Shown here: piece after piece, positions 56,367 through 64,000 of the stretch
How positions within the stretch are numbered: the stretch's first letter is position 1
How the letters are laid out: the number at the start of each line of letters is the position of its first letter
DNA from: Tannerellaceae bacterium
GTDB lineage: Bacteria > Bacteroidota > Bacteroidia > Bacteroidales > Tannerellaceae
NCBI GenBank assembly: GCA_031255855.1
Contig: JAIRRS010000112.1
Coordinates: 107,867-171,866, forward strand
DNA: 64,000 nucleotides
Reading direction: 5' to 3'
Made by a program: the position numbers and the translations under genes
The notes under the pieces: model-generated
What the model saw: only the letters and a program-made list of their open reading frames with translations
What the model was told of the DNA's origin: nothing
The model's database searches: none

Positions 56367-57455
56367 ATGAAAAAAAATATTGCCTTGTTGCTTAATCTTT
56401 TATGCATGATTACTCTTTCTGCTTTTGCTCAAGATAATCAACCTTTACGTTTAGGTGTAGCGGGCCTCTCCCATGGACATGTATGGGAAGTTATCAGACG
56501 TGTAGACCGGGGCGACTTTGTTGTTGTCGGTGTAGCTGAAAGTAACGATTCATTAAGGGCAAATAATAGATTAAGAGGTAAGATTGCCGACAATCTCTTT
56601 TATGCCGACCTTGAAACAATGCTTACTGAAACAAAACCGGAAGCGGTTATTGTTTACGAACCTATTTTCGACCATTTACGGGTCGTTGAAGCCTGTGCTC
56701 CCAAAGGAATCCATGTAATGGTTGAAAAACCGCTGGCTGTAAGTACGGCACATGCCAAACGGATGGCTGAATTGGTTAATGAGCATAAAATTCATTTGTT
56801 GACAAACTATGAAACTACATGGTATGACAGCAACTACGAAGCATATTGCATGGTAAGAGAAGGTAAAATTGGCGACATAATCCGGATTAACGTCTACGAC
56901 GGACACCAAGGCCCCTTTGAAATTGGTTGCAGTAAAGAGTTTACAGACTGGCTCACAGACCCTAAATTGAATGGTGGAGGCGCCGTAATGGACTTTGGTT
57001 GTTATGGTGCTAATTTAGCGACATGGTTGCTTAAAGGAGAGGAACCGATAAGCGTTTACGCGATCCTTAACCAACAAAAACCGGCGCTTTATCCCGAAGT
57101 AGACGATGATGCTACCATCATTGTCCACTACCGTGATTTAACAGTACAAATCATGGCTTCCTGGAATTGGCCTATCAACCGGAAAGATATGCACATCTAC
57201 GGACAGAAAGGCTACGTTTATCAGGATAATGCAACCAACCTTCGTGTCTTTTCCGATACAAAAGAGGTTAAGTTAAAAGCCCCTCCGCTAGATACCCTCC
57301 TGAATGATCCTTTCCGTTATCTGAAAGCTGTTGTTCGCAACCAAATTCCGGTTAATTCAATGGATTTGTCTTCTCTTGATAATAACCTTCTTGTTGTATC
57401 CATTCTGGAAGCTGCCAAACGCAGTGCCGAAAGCGGAGATGTTGTTTATTTCTAA
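56367..57455 (+). CDS. Exported Gfo/Idh/MocA family oxidoreductase
   Basis: The 362-residue NAD(P)-dependent oxidoreductase has a Sec signal peptide (MKKNIALLLNLLCMITLSAF, then AQDNQ), unusual for a dinucleotide enzyme. The Rossmann motif GVAGLSHGHVW is close to the mature start, deviating from GxGxxG. The catalytic motif EKPLAVSTAHAKRMAEL is intact, and the C-terminal domain includes NGGGAVMDFGCYGANLATWL. Some periplasmic members of this family bring a tightly bound cofactor with them and act on sugars. Position after a GH20 lipoprotein suggests work on released amino sugars, but this is inferred. Confidence 0.85.
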   Translation: MKKNIALLLNLLCMITLSAFAQDNQPLRLGVAGLSHGHVWEVIRRVDRGDFVVVGVAESNDSLRANNRLRGKIADNLFYADLETMLTETKPEAVIVYEPIFDHLRVVEACAPKGIHVMVEKPLAVSTAHAKRMAELVNEHKIHLLTNYETTWYDSNYEAYCMVREGKIGDIIRINVYDGHQGPFEIGCSKEFTDWLTDPKLNGGGAVMDFGCYGANLATWLLKGEEPISVYAILNQQKPALYPEVDDDATIIVHYRDLTVQIMASWNWPINRKDMHIYGQKGYVYQDNATNLRVFSDTKEVKLKAPPLDTLLNDPFRYLKAVVRNQIPVNSMDLSSLDNNLLVVSILEAAKRSAESGDVVYF

Positions 57456-57648
57456 GTTTCTATAACCTTTCATGAGAAGCGTAAGCACGAGAAGTATTTG
57501 AAGAGGTTCAAGGAAGATAAGGGTTGGTGTGATTAAGAGCTAAAATTATTTTTTTAATATAATCCTGGAGCGCTTTTACATATGTGTACTCAGGTTGTCC
57601 GCTGTTGCCCCGGTATGATAAAACCTCCTATAGCTGATAGTGCGGAAG
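57456..57648. other. Intergenic region with an in-frame coding-like fragment
   Basis: Directly after the oxidoreductase stop (TAA 57453-57455) the same frame stays open for 26 codons to TAA at 57534-57536 and encodes the Lys-rich FHEKRKHEKYLKRFKEDKG. It has no start and no recognised family, so it may be an inserted gene tail. From 57537 to 57648 nothing was recognised; no clear terminator is visible for either convergent gene. Confidence 0.3.
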
Positions 57649-60201
57649 TTAGAACGATAGCCTCATTACAAAACGGACGCCGTTCTTCTGGATATTAGGA
57701 TTATCACGATAAGTTAAACGCCATACATAGTCGAGGCGAAGGAAAGAGAAAATATTTTCAATGCCGGCGCCTATTTCCATATAAGGATCTTTACCCATGG
57801 GGTATGAACCTTCGGGGAAAAGGTAAAGCCCTTGACGTCCTTTAAAAGAATTATTTTTATCCGTCAAATTGCCGTACAGCCCGCGGAAAGTAACAACCTC
57901 CCTTAGTTTCAATTTCTTGATTAGCGGCATACGGTTAAAGATAGTTCCATTCATATAATAGGTTATATCCCATGAAGCGTATTCATCATTAATAAACTCT
58001 ATCGCATTCATTAAGTTATACGATTCGGGCTGCACAGTATATGAAAGGTTGGCGTTGGGCAATATTAACATTGGATAAGGAACCTTGCTCCATACTTTTC
58101 CTGCTTTACCTATTATATCAATATAACCTAATGACATAGGAACCCAGAAACGATACTGGACACTAAAATCTGTCCGGTTATACGAGTAATCCGCACCCAA
58201 GAAGCCTTTTTCGGCTGTTATATGGTTAAGCGTGAAAATAGGTGCGACCAGGGTTATCGGATAACGGTAATTACGCGTTTGGTAAAACTTTTCGTTTGGA
58301 GCATATCTCACTTTAAACTCCAACTCACTCATCGTGTAACTCTTGACAGGCTTAATGCTACCATCGGCTTCAATACGGTCGAATAGGGCATATTTCGTGG
58401 AATATTCTCTCTTGTTACGTACACTGGCGCCAAAACCAAGCCCGTTATAACTTTCATTATAATAGGTAAGTTCTCCAAATCGAAGATAAGTCGCACGGTC
58501 GTCTTTCTGACGTTTCCAGGCGAGGAATATATTATCTTTGTTGGTATACATGTATTGCTGACCGATTTGGTTGATATCATAGAAATATTGGGCGCGGATG
58601 GAATGTACGGGAAATTCCTTACGGTAATCTGTTTTGTCGTGGAATGAGTATTCGGCTATTAAATTGTATTTCAACTTCTCATCTTTTGTGCCATAAGCTA
58701 CCAAACCATCCAGGAAAAGACGTTTGCTGAAGTTTGTGGTAGTTGTTCCTCCAAGACGGAAACGGGCTCCTTCAATCGCATTACCGCTTATAAATGTATT
58801 TACGGGGCCAAATTCAAACTTACTTTTCAATGGGTTGGTATTCGTTGCGATATAGCCGTTTACAAACAACGAAACAACCTTTTCCGTGACATAGAAGAGC
58901 GGCACTTCGCGCAGGCGCATCATAAGTTTTTCCACTGAATTTGGATTTTTTCTTCGCCCTTCCGGCGGACGTACCTCTTCCCAATAAGTTTCCGGTTTCC
59001 TGAAAGCGTCTTCCACAGTTATAATCGGCGCCGATTCTCTGAATATAGGCATATTTTCGGGCGGGTTGAATGAATGGTTCGAATAAACGTTCAACCTCCG
59101 GGCATACATTCCTTTTGATTTTTCGTTGATTTTGAAATTTACTTCAATATCATCTTTCAGTATAATACGTGTTCCGTCTTCTGTCCTGTCATACGTTTGG
59201 TCTATTACCATACGGCTTACGAAGTTCAGGTTGATGTTTTTCGGCACATTCAAAATAGTGCGTTGCACAAAGTAGGTTGAATCAAGCGTGATAAATAAAT
59301 GTCCCGTAAAGCCAAAGGATTCCGAATTAAATGGCGCAAACCCCAAATCTATACAAGGTTGGTTGTTTACCACCACCGTATCAAGCAAATAATATTTATA
59401 GAAAGTAGGCCCCAACGTAGACATCGGGCTTACGAAACGTTGCAGGAACAACGATATATCATTCTGGAAAATATCTACTTCCTTGAATACTTCATTCAAT
59501 ATCTGCGCAATACCATCCCGGGAGAATATCTCGTCTACCCCGGCAGACTTCTGAGCCAACACCAAACGTTTTTCCAAACGGGGGCTTTTCCGGTAATATA
59601 TCGTTTCCTGCTTCTCTTTTTCGGAAACAGGCAAGATGGTTGTTCCCGCCTCAAGTGTATCAACAAAATCCGCAAAAAAATCAAAACGCCCTACTCTACC
59701 GTCTGTCCGCGGCTTCCGTTCGTATTCATTCATCGCGAAAACCACCTTTTCGTATTGGTTGTAAGTAAAGTAATCATGATTGCGGGGATCGTTTTTATCA
59801 CGCGCGTCTATGGCGTTCCGGATGAAAGTAACAGCGGGGTTGTCACGCCGTGAATAACGTTCTTTCCCCGGTTTTATTAATACTTCGGAAAGATTTATCG
59901 TAGAAGGGGCAAGTTCTATATTCAATGTGTTTGTACGACCCGGATTGATAGTTAGCTTTTTTTCAGCATATCCTAAATAAGAAACCAGCAATGTCCGTTC
60001 TCTTGAAGTAGTAGACAGGTTAAACTTTCCGCTTAAATCTGTTGTGGTTCCGATAGTTGTCCCTTCCAATATAAGTGACACATAAGGGAGCGTTTCGCCA
60101 GTTATTGAGTCGGTTACCACCCCTCTTATAATCGTATTCTGACTACTTGCAATCCATGTGAAACTAATAAAAAGGAAAATAAGAACGATTTTCTTATCCA
60201 T
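57649..60201 (-). CDS. DUF5686 outer-membrane protein with carboxypeptidase-regulatory-like domain
   Basis: The 850-residue exported protein has a signal peptide (MDKKIVLIFLFISFTWIASS, then QNTIIRG). A CarboxypepD_reg-like domain follows (about residues 22-110, with GVVTDSITGETLPYVSLILE), and then the long DUF5686 region, which is predicted to form an outer-membrane barrel. Typical stretches are NAIDARDKNDPRNHDYFTY and the C-terminal FLRLDYVWRLTYRD ending in RLSF. A GTG two codons upstream is ignored in favour of the ATG at 60199-60201. The function of the family is unknown; it is common in Bacteroidales. Convergent with the exported oxidoreductase. Confidence 0.85.
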   Translation of the reverse strand: MDKKIVLIFLFISFTWIASSQNTIIRGVVTDSITGETLPYVSLILEGTTIGTTTDLSGKFNLSTTSRERTLLVSYLGYAEKKLTINPGRTNTLNIELAPSTINLSEVLIKPGKERYSRRDNPAVTFIRNAIDARDKNDPRNHDYFTYNQYEKVVFAMNEYERKPRTDGRVGRFDFFADFVDTLEAGTTILPVSEKEKQETIYYRKSPRLEKRLVLAQKSAGVDEIFSRDGIAQILNEVFKEVDIFQNDISLFLQRFVSPMSTLGPTFYKYYLLDTVVVNNQPCIDLGFAPFNSESFGFTGHLFITLDSTYFVQRTILNVPKNINLNFVSRMVIDQTYDRTEDGTRIILKDDIEVNFKINEKSKGMYARRLNVYSNHSFNPPENMPIFRESAPIITVEDAFRKPETYWEEVRPPEGRRKNPNSVEKLMMRLREVPLFYVTEKVVSLFVNGYIATNTNPLKSKFEFGPVNTFISGNAIEGARFRLGGTTTTNFSKRLFLDGLVAYGTKDEKLKYNLIAEYSFHDKTDYRKEFPVHSIRAQYFYDINQIGQQYMYTNKDNIFLAWKRQKDDRATYLRFGELTYYNESYNGLGFGASVRNKREYSTKYALFDRIEADGSIKPVKSYTMSELEFKVRYAPNEKFYQTRNYRYPITLVAPIFTLNHITAEKGFLGADYSYNRTDFSVQYRFWVPMSLGYIDIIGKAGKVWSKVPYPMLILPNANLSYTVQPESYNLMNAIEFINDEYASWDITYYMNGTIFNRMPLIKKLKLREVVTFRGLYGNLTDKNNSFKGRQGLYLFPEGSYPMGKDPYMEIGAGIENIFSFLRLDYVWRLTYRDNPNIQKNGVRFVMRLSF

Positions 60202-60319
60202 AGACACTAAACTATCTTTAACCTATTAAATGCACAAATTTATATAAACTTTAAATGCGGGATGATGCCAAAATGTATAGATTCTGTTCCATTTAACTAC
60301 TATTTAGAAATATAAACCA

Positions 60320-62764
60320 TTAGTCCCTCGATTTGACTTCAAACAAAATTTTCCGCTGGTTGCCCCAACTGTCAATTAATGTCAGTAAATGTTTGCCTGC
60401 ACTTATTTGGCATACAATTTGATGATTTTCCATCGTCTCACCCAAATAGTCATCATCTACATGCCAGTATATAGCCGCTTCCGGACGGGTATGTGCTGCC
60501 TTGAAAACAAACTTTTCATATTCCCCGCTAAACCCTTTGGGCAGGTAAAGCGTTGAATGATGTTCGGGATAAATAATATCTAACTGCCTGCTTGGTTCCT
60601 GTTCGCACCCCGGCTTAATCGGGGGAAGCGGAATATAATCAATATGGTAATTCCTGTAATAATAGGCCTGCGACGGAGGAAGTACAAACCAAGGACGAGT
60701 GATTATACGGTCTATTGATTCACACGAACTGTTTACCCTGAACTGCCCATCTTGTGAAAGGTGTACCAGTTGATGGTACGGACATAGGGACGAATTCAAT
60801 CCGGAACGAGGTATATAAATGGTATCGACCGGTTCGCAAACGGAAGCGGCTTTATGCCCACTGCTACGGCACACAGCCGTTCGTTCGAGTTCGTCATACG
60901 GTATATCAAACCAATGGCTTTCCGGAAGCAACGAGAATATATCGAACAATACCGGAGCTGCATTCCCCACCCCTGTAAGTCCGGGCCTCCCCTCTCCCGA
61001 CGCATTCCCCACCCACACGCCTACGACATAACGGGGGGTCACTCCTATGGCCCAAGCGTCTCGTCCGCCATAACTGGTTCCTGTTTTCCAGGCAATCTGT
61101 TTCATCGATTCAAACTGCTGCCAATCCGCTTCTTCCTCCGGGCGATTTAATGCCGACATGGCCTCGAATGTAAACCAAATGGAAGCAACCGACAACGACG
61201 ATTTGTCCCTCAAACGTTTATCAATAATAGACGCTACCGGGTCGTCGCCTGTAGTAGGGAAAGGTGTCAAAGGATGTATATCCCCGGGATTATAGCGGCC
61301 GTTGTACGCTCTGTAATGCACGAGTGTACGCGCCATTGAAGCGTACATGCCCGACAAATCCCACAAGGTGCCTTCCGCGCCTCCCAGAATCAATGCCGCT
61401 CCGTAATGCTCTTCCGAAAAGCGAAGCGTAGTCATCCCCCATTGTTTGAGCAGTGTCATGAAGCGCCCCGTATTGTATCGCGAAAGCATTCTTACAAGGG
61501 GTACGTTTAATGAGCGTTCTATCGCGCGATGGGCGGGAACGGCTCCGTAAAAAGTCTTATTATAATTTTGAGGCATAAAGCCGTTTATATTGAGGGGCAC
61601 GTCGGATATCAACGTAGAAGGAAGAATCATCCCGTCGTGCAGCATACCCGCGTACAGAAAGGGCTTCAGTATACTGCCTGTGCTTCGGGACGATGTAATA
61701 ATATCCACGCTATTTCCCTTTCGATCGTCCGAGTTATAACTTGCATTCCCCACATAAGCAAGCACTTCGCCGGTTTCAACATCGCCCACTATCGCCGCGA
61801 GGTTGTAAATATGGTTCGAACTATATTGTTTCGCATACCTTTCTACTATTTCCCGCGTTTGCTTCTGCAGCCTGTGTCTTACCGACGTATGGATTTTCGT
61901 ACCCCGTGCTTTTACGGCCAACCGTTCCAGCAGGTGGGGAGCTTCGTTGGGTAAGGAAACGGGGGCTTCGGGCAACGGCTCCAAGCAAGCCAGTTCGTAT
62001 TCCATTTCGTCGAATGTTCCTCTATCCCTAAGCAGCAACAACAAACGGTCGCGTTTCTTCTTTAGTTGTTCCCTGTTGCGTCCCGGATGTATTAGCGCCG
62101 GGGAATTAGGTAGTACGGCGAGCGTAGCGCTTTCCGCCCACGACAAATCCGAAACGTCGCGCCCGAAATACCGCCAGGCAGCCGTCTCCACTCCCACTAC
62201 ATTCCCTCCAAACGGCGCATGTGAAGCATATAGGTTTAATATTTCTTTCTTGCTGTATACCGACTCCAAATAAAAAGCCCAGCATATTTCCACAAGCTTT
62301 TCGTACACACTCCTATTTGGGTTACCGCGCGCAATGCGCGCTAATTGCATTGTTATGGTGCTTCCTCCGCTAACTACTTTATTGGCTTTGCTATTCAAAC
62401 GGACAGCTCGTATGATAGCGACAGGATCGATACCCGGATGATAAAAGAAACGTTTGTCTTCGTAAGTCGTCAGGCAGGTAATAAATTTGTTGGGAAGCGC
62501 TTCGGCGGCCGGAAACCTCCATTGCCCGTCGGTAGCAATACGCGTACCCATTAACTCTCCTTCCGATGAATACAAAAGTGTAGAATAAGGAACCCGAAAC
62601 AAAGTTTTCGGAACGATCAGGAACACCACAAACCATAGTAGGAAAAGAACTATCAGAGGAATAAATACCGCCCGGTATTTCCTCAAATATTTATAAATCA
62701 GCCACAGAAGTGCCGGGATATTTCCCGTAATTCTGTGGCTTAAATTATTGTTGTTACTCCTCAC
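60320..62764 (-). CDS. pbpC: Penicillin-binding protein 1C
   Basis: The roughly 814-residue bifunctional peptidoglycan synthase has an N-terminal membrane helix (FIPLIVLFLLWFVVFLIV), a GT51 domain (TYEDKRFFYHPGID with catalytic Glu, SGGSTITMQLARI), and a transpeptidase domain with STGSILKPF (active Ser), ERSLNVPL, and WKTGTSYGGRDAW. The C-terminal BiPBP_C domain, beginning about PEHHSTLYLPKG, is diagnostic for PBP1C. The frame has no ATG near its beginning. GTG at 62762-62764 overlaps the upstream stop region and is preferred over GTG at 62810-62812. No alpha-2-macroglobulin gene, the common PBP1C neighbour, is in the window. Confidence 0.93.
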   Translation of the reverse strand: MRSNNNNLSHRITGNIPALLWLIYKYLRKYRAVFIPLIVLFLLWFVVFLIVPKTLFRVPYSTLLYSSEGELMGTRIATDGQWRFPAAEALPNKFITCLTTYEDKRFFYHPGIDPVAIIRAVRLNSKANKVVSGGSTITMQLARIARGNPNRSVYEKLVEICWAFYLESVYSKKEILNLYASHAPFGGNVVGVETAAWRYFGRDVSDLSWAESATLAVLPNSPALIHPGRNREQLKKKRDRLLLLLRDRGTFDEMEYELACLEPLPEAPVSLPNEAPHLLERLAVKARGTKIHTSVRHRLQKQTREIVERYAKQYSSNHIYNLAAIVGDVETGEVLAYVGNASYNSDDRKGNSVDIITSSRSTGSILKPFLYAGMLHDGMILPSTLISDVPLNINGFMPQNYNKTFYGAVPAHRAIERSLNVPLVRMLSRYNTGRFMTLLKQWGMTTLRFSEEHYGAALILGGAEGTLWDLSGMYASMARTLVHYRAYNGRYNPGDIHPLTPFPTTGDDPVASIIDKRLRDKSSLSVASIWFTFEAMSALNRPEEEADWQQFESMKQIAWKTGTSYGGRDAWAIGVTPRYVVGVWVGNASGEGRPGLTGVGNAAPVLFDIFSLLPESHWFDIPYDELERTAVCRSSGHKAASVCEPVDTIYIPRSGLNSSLCPYHQLVHLSQDGQFRVNSSCESIDRIITRPWFVLPPSQAYYYRNYHIDYIPLPPIKPGCEQEPSRQLDIIYPEHHSTLYLPKGFSGEYEKFVFKAAHTRPEAAIYWHVDDDYLGETMENHQIVCQISAGKHLLTLIDSWGNQRKILFEVKSRD

Positions 62765-63539
62765 CTGCCGGAGCAACAGCTTCTTGGAGTTCTTTTGTAC
62801 CGACGTAGTCACTTTCGTTGAGCGACTGTTCTTTAATCGCCCGGCTTTCGCAACGGCTACACAGGCTGGTTATGTTCTTTAATTCTCTTGCCTGGGGAAC
62901 AGTGCCTTCGAATATTTCATCAGTTCTTGCCGTATTTATATAGGAGCAATCATCATACAAGTGATACACTTTACCCGATTTCGTCCAATATACATGGTCT
63001 ACCCCATTGTTAAGCCATTCTACCCTGTTTATTTCCTCGGTATACTGCTCAACGGAAGGAGGATTAAAGTCATAACCTACTACGCCGGCAATTAAAAGCG
63101 CAGCTACAGCCACTCCGCCGAGGATACCTTTCTGTTTACCATCCAGGTTTTTATTTGTCAAAATAAAAATAACCAACGGGAGAAAAGCGATAATAGCAGC
63201 GACCATTCCCAATTGGTTTTGCATAAAGAATTTGAACTTTTCTTTTTCCGAAGCGGGGTCTAAACGGTTAGACTTTTTCCATAATATAGAACCGATAATT
63301 ACCAAAATAAGGTCGACAACTATCAGAACTATAAGCCAAAGCATGCTGACAGGCTCTTTGAATAATAAAGAGATCGCGCCTATTTGTGTCGCGATAGCCA
63401 AAAGCCACAAAATACCGGCTATTACGCGCAATTGAGTCGCTTTTCCTTTGCTTTCTGCTGTGGGTACAAAGCCTTTAGGTTGCTTGTCGGAAGAGGGTTC
63501 TCCTCCTTCCACATGGGTGATTTTTCTCTTCTTTTCCAT
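62754..63539 (-). CDS. Four-helix membrane protein with C-terminal Cys/His-containing domain
   Basis: I do not recognise a named family. The 261-residue product has a basic, polar N-terminus (MEKKRKITHVEGGEPSSDKQ) and about four membrane helices (around residues 37-58, 63-87, 108-127 and 140-154). Its soluble C-terminal region contains VYWTKSGKVYHLYDDCSYIN and ITSLCSRCESRA. The His, the single Cys and the CxxC could form a small metal site, as in other short bacterial domains of this look. It overlaps the proposed pbpC start by 11 bp and is thus translationally coupled. A role in envelope assembly with PBP1C is plausible but unproven. Confidence 0.7.
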   Translation of the reverse strand: MEKKRKITHVEGGEPSSDKQPKGFVPTAESKGKATQLRVIAGILWLLAIATQIGAISLLFKEPVSMLWLIVLIVVDLILVIIGSILWKKSNRLDPASEKEKFKFFMQNQLGMVAAIIAFLPLVIFILTNKNLDGKQKGILGGVAVAALLIAGVVGYDFNPPSVEQYTEEINRVEWLNNGVDHVYWTKSGKVYHLYDDCSYINTARTDEIFEGTVPQARELKNITSLCSRCESRAIKEQSLNESDYVGTKELQEAVAPAGEE

Positions 63540-63859
63540 TGTTATTATATAATTTATTGTCCAGGTTTAGTTTTCAAATGATACCTTAAATCCGCAGATA
63601 TTTGTATTTACATATTAGTCAAAGTGTTGAAGTTAAATAAGTTACCAAACACTTTGCCATGTGCAAGATTTCACTTACTTTTATGTACTACCCCAAAAAC
63701 AAGGTCTTGCGCGATGAAATTACAAAAACAATTACAAACGACCACTCCTTTAGCGGGAATTTTTTTCGTCATCGAAGAATTTACCAATTGCGGTCTCTTC
63801 AGACTAACCGACAAGCGGGAAGGAGCTCGCAGATTTTAGGAAACACAAACGTTTTCACG
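63540..63859. other. Intergenic region left of the inverted-repeat element
   Basis: The 320 bases upstream of the four-helix membrane protein contain a hairpin, CAAAGTGTT (63620-63628) with AACACTTTG (63648-63656). Two overlapping plus-strand open frames of 71 and 85 codons also occur here. The longer (63659-63916), with VLRDEITKTIT and NFFRHRRIYQ, runs into the inverted-repeat element, has no recognised domain and may be decayed mobile-element sequence. Confidence 0.3.
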
Positions 63860-63941
63860 ACTAAGAAACTGTTTAAATTTAAAGTGACTCGCAAAGAACT
63901 CATAAGAATTTTTTAAATATAAACTTAAACAGTTTCTAAGT
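63860..63941. repeat. 82-bp element with 22-bp terminal inverted repeats (MITE-like or hairpin)
   Basis: The left end ACTAAGAAACTGTTTAAATT (63860-63879, continuing TA) and the complement of the right end (63920-63941) agree at 20 of 22 positions. The 38-bp interior is AT-rich. Ends of the type GAAACTGTTTAAA recall insertion-sequence termini in Bacteroidetes, but no transposase is present. It could also fold as a terminator-like hairpin downstream of the minus-strand gene beginning at the right edge. Confidence 0.5.
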
Positions 63942-63951
63942 AAACAACTGA

Positions 63952-64000
63952 TTAAAACAACCGATATCCTATAGTGAATGACATGTTAATAGAATTATTA
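63952..64000 (-). CDS. C-terminal end of an outer-membrane protein (partial)
   Basis: On the minus strand the window edge is in an open frame reading NNSINMSFTIGYRLF and then TAA (63952-63954). An alternating strand ending in an aromatic residue is the usual terminus of outer-membrane beta-barrels. Only 15 codons are visible, so the call rests on this pattern. The gene continues beyond the right edge. Confidence 0.45.
   Translation of the reverse strand, partial: NNSINMSFTIGYRLF

Noticed and set aside
57537..57648. Searched for a tRNA or small RNA in the gap after the exported oxidoreductase
   Set aside because: No cloverleaf, no T-arm consensus and no terminator-backed hairpin found.

Overview
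The window looks like chromosome of a Bacteroidota bacterium, most likely order Bacteroidales (Dysgonomonadaceae/Porphyromonadaceae-like; the family is a guess). Grounds: a type IX secretion plug-domain protein, Na+-translocating NADH:quinone reductase, outer-membrane proteins with carboxypeptidase-regulatory-like N-domains, a DUF5686 protein, a Porin_10-type porin, SDR-type threonine dehydrogenase with Kbl, eukaryote-like hexokinase, and many promoters of the Bacteroidetes form TTG-N18-22-TAnnTTTG with few Shine-Dalgarno sites. No rRNA, tRNA, CRISPR array, prophage or intact insertion sequence was found.

Layout. 1-3201 (minus): nqrA-nqrB-nqrC, running off the left edge. 3331-5790 (plus): T9SS plug-domain protein and a short DUF6493-like gene. 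5831-11918 (minus): PIN-PhoH ATPase, an outer-membrane receptor coupled to an orphan ribbon-helix-helix protein, an XRE regulator and proS. 12209-16998 (plus): an operon of M20 peptidase, DEAD-type helicase, MTA/SAH deaminase and purine nucleoside phosphorylase. 17107-19482 (plus): a Tat-exported SGNH hydrolase and a two-component pair. 19457-22450 (minus): an AsmA-like/GT51 fusion and tdh. 22674-30404 (plus): hexokinase, an exported DUF362/DUF6599 pair with a small lipoprotein, then etfB-etfA-acyl-CoA dehydrogenase. 30574-45531: tpx (minus), rmuC-yfcC (plus), then minus-strand rfbC-rfbB, htpG, clpC, copA-kbl-PHP phosphatase. 45893-57455 (plus): porin, solute-binding-domain protein, DEAD helicase, M3 peptidase, dCMP deaminase, S41 protease, GH20 hexosaminidase and an exported Gfo/Idh/MocA oxidoreductase. 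57649-64000 (minus): DUF5686 protein, PBP1C, a four-helix membrane protein and the tail of an outer-membrane protein.

How it fits together: most genes are housekeeping or envelope functions of a saccharolytic/proteolytic anaerobe: sodium-coupled respiration (Nqr), acyl-CoA oxidation through ETF, threonine to glycine (tdh at 21.5 kb, kbl at 41.9 kb), purine/SAM by-product salvage, peptidoglycan polymerisation (GT51 fusion and PBP1C), protein quality control (HtpG, ClpC) and peptide or glycan degradation.

The most unusual signal is non-coding. Three intergenic loci (12030, 24139, 43220) carry arrays of a degenerate 22-bp unit with a near-palindromic CATC-NN-GATG core, all in one orientation and all preceded by AAAAATT. 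A separate pair of AGAGTTRACTCT palindromes, also 22 bp apart, lies between clpC and the PHP phosphatase gene. Several decayed gene fragments sit in the longer intergenic gaps.
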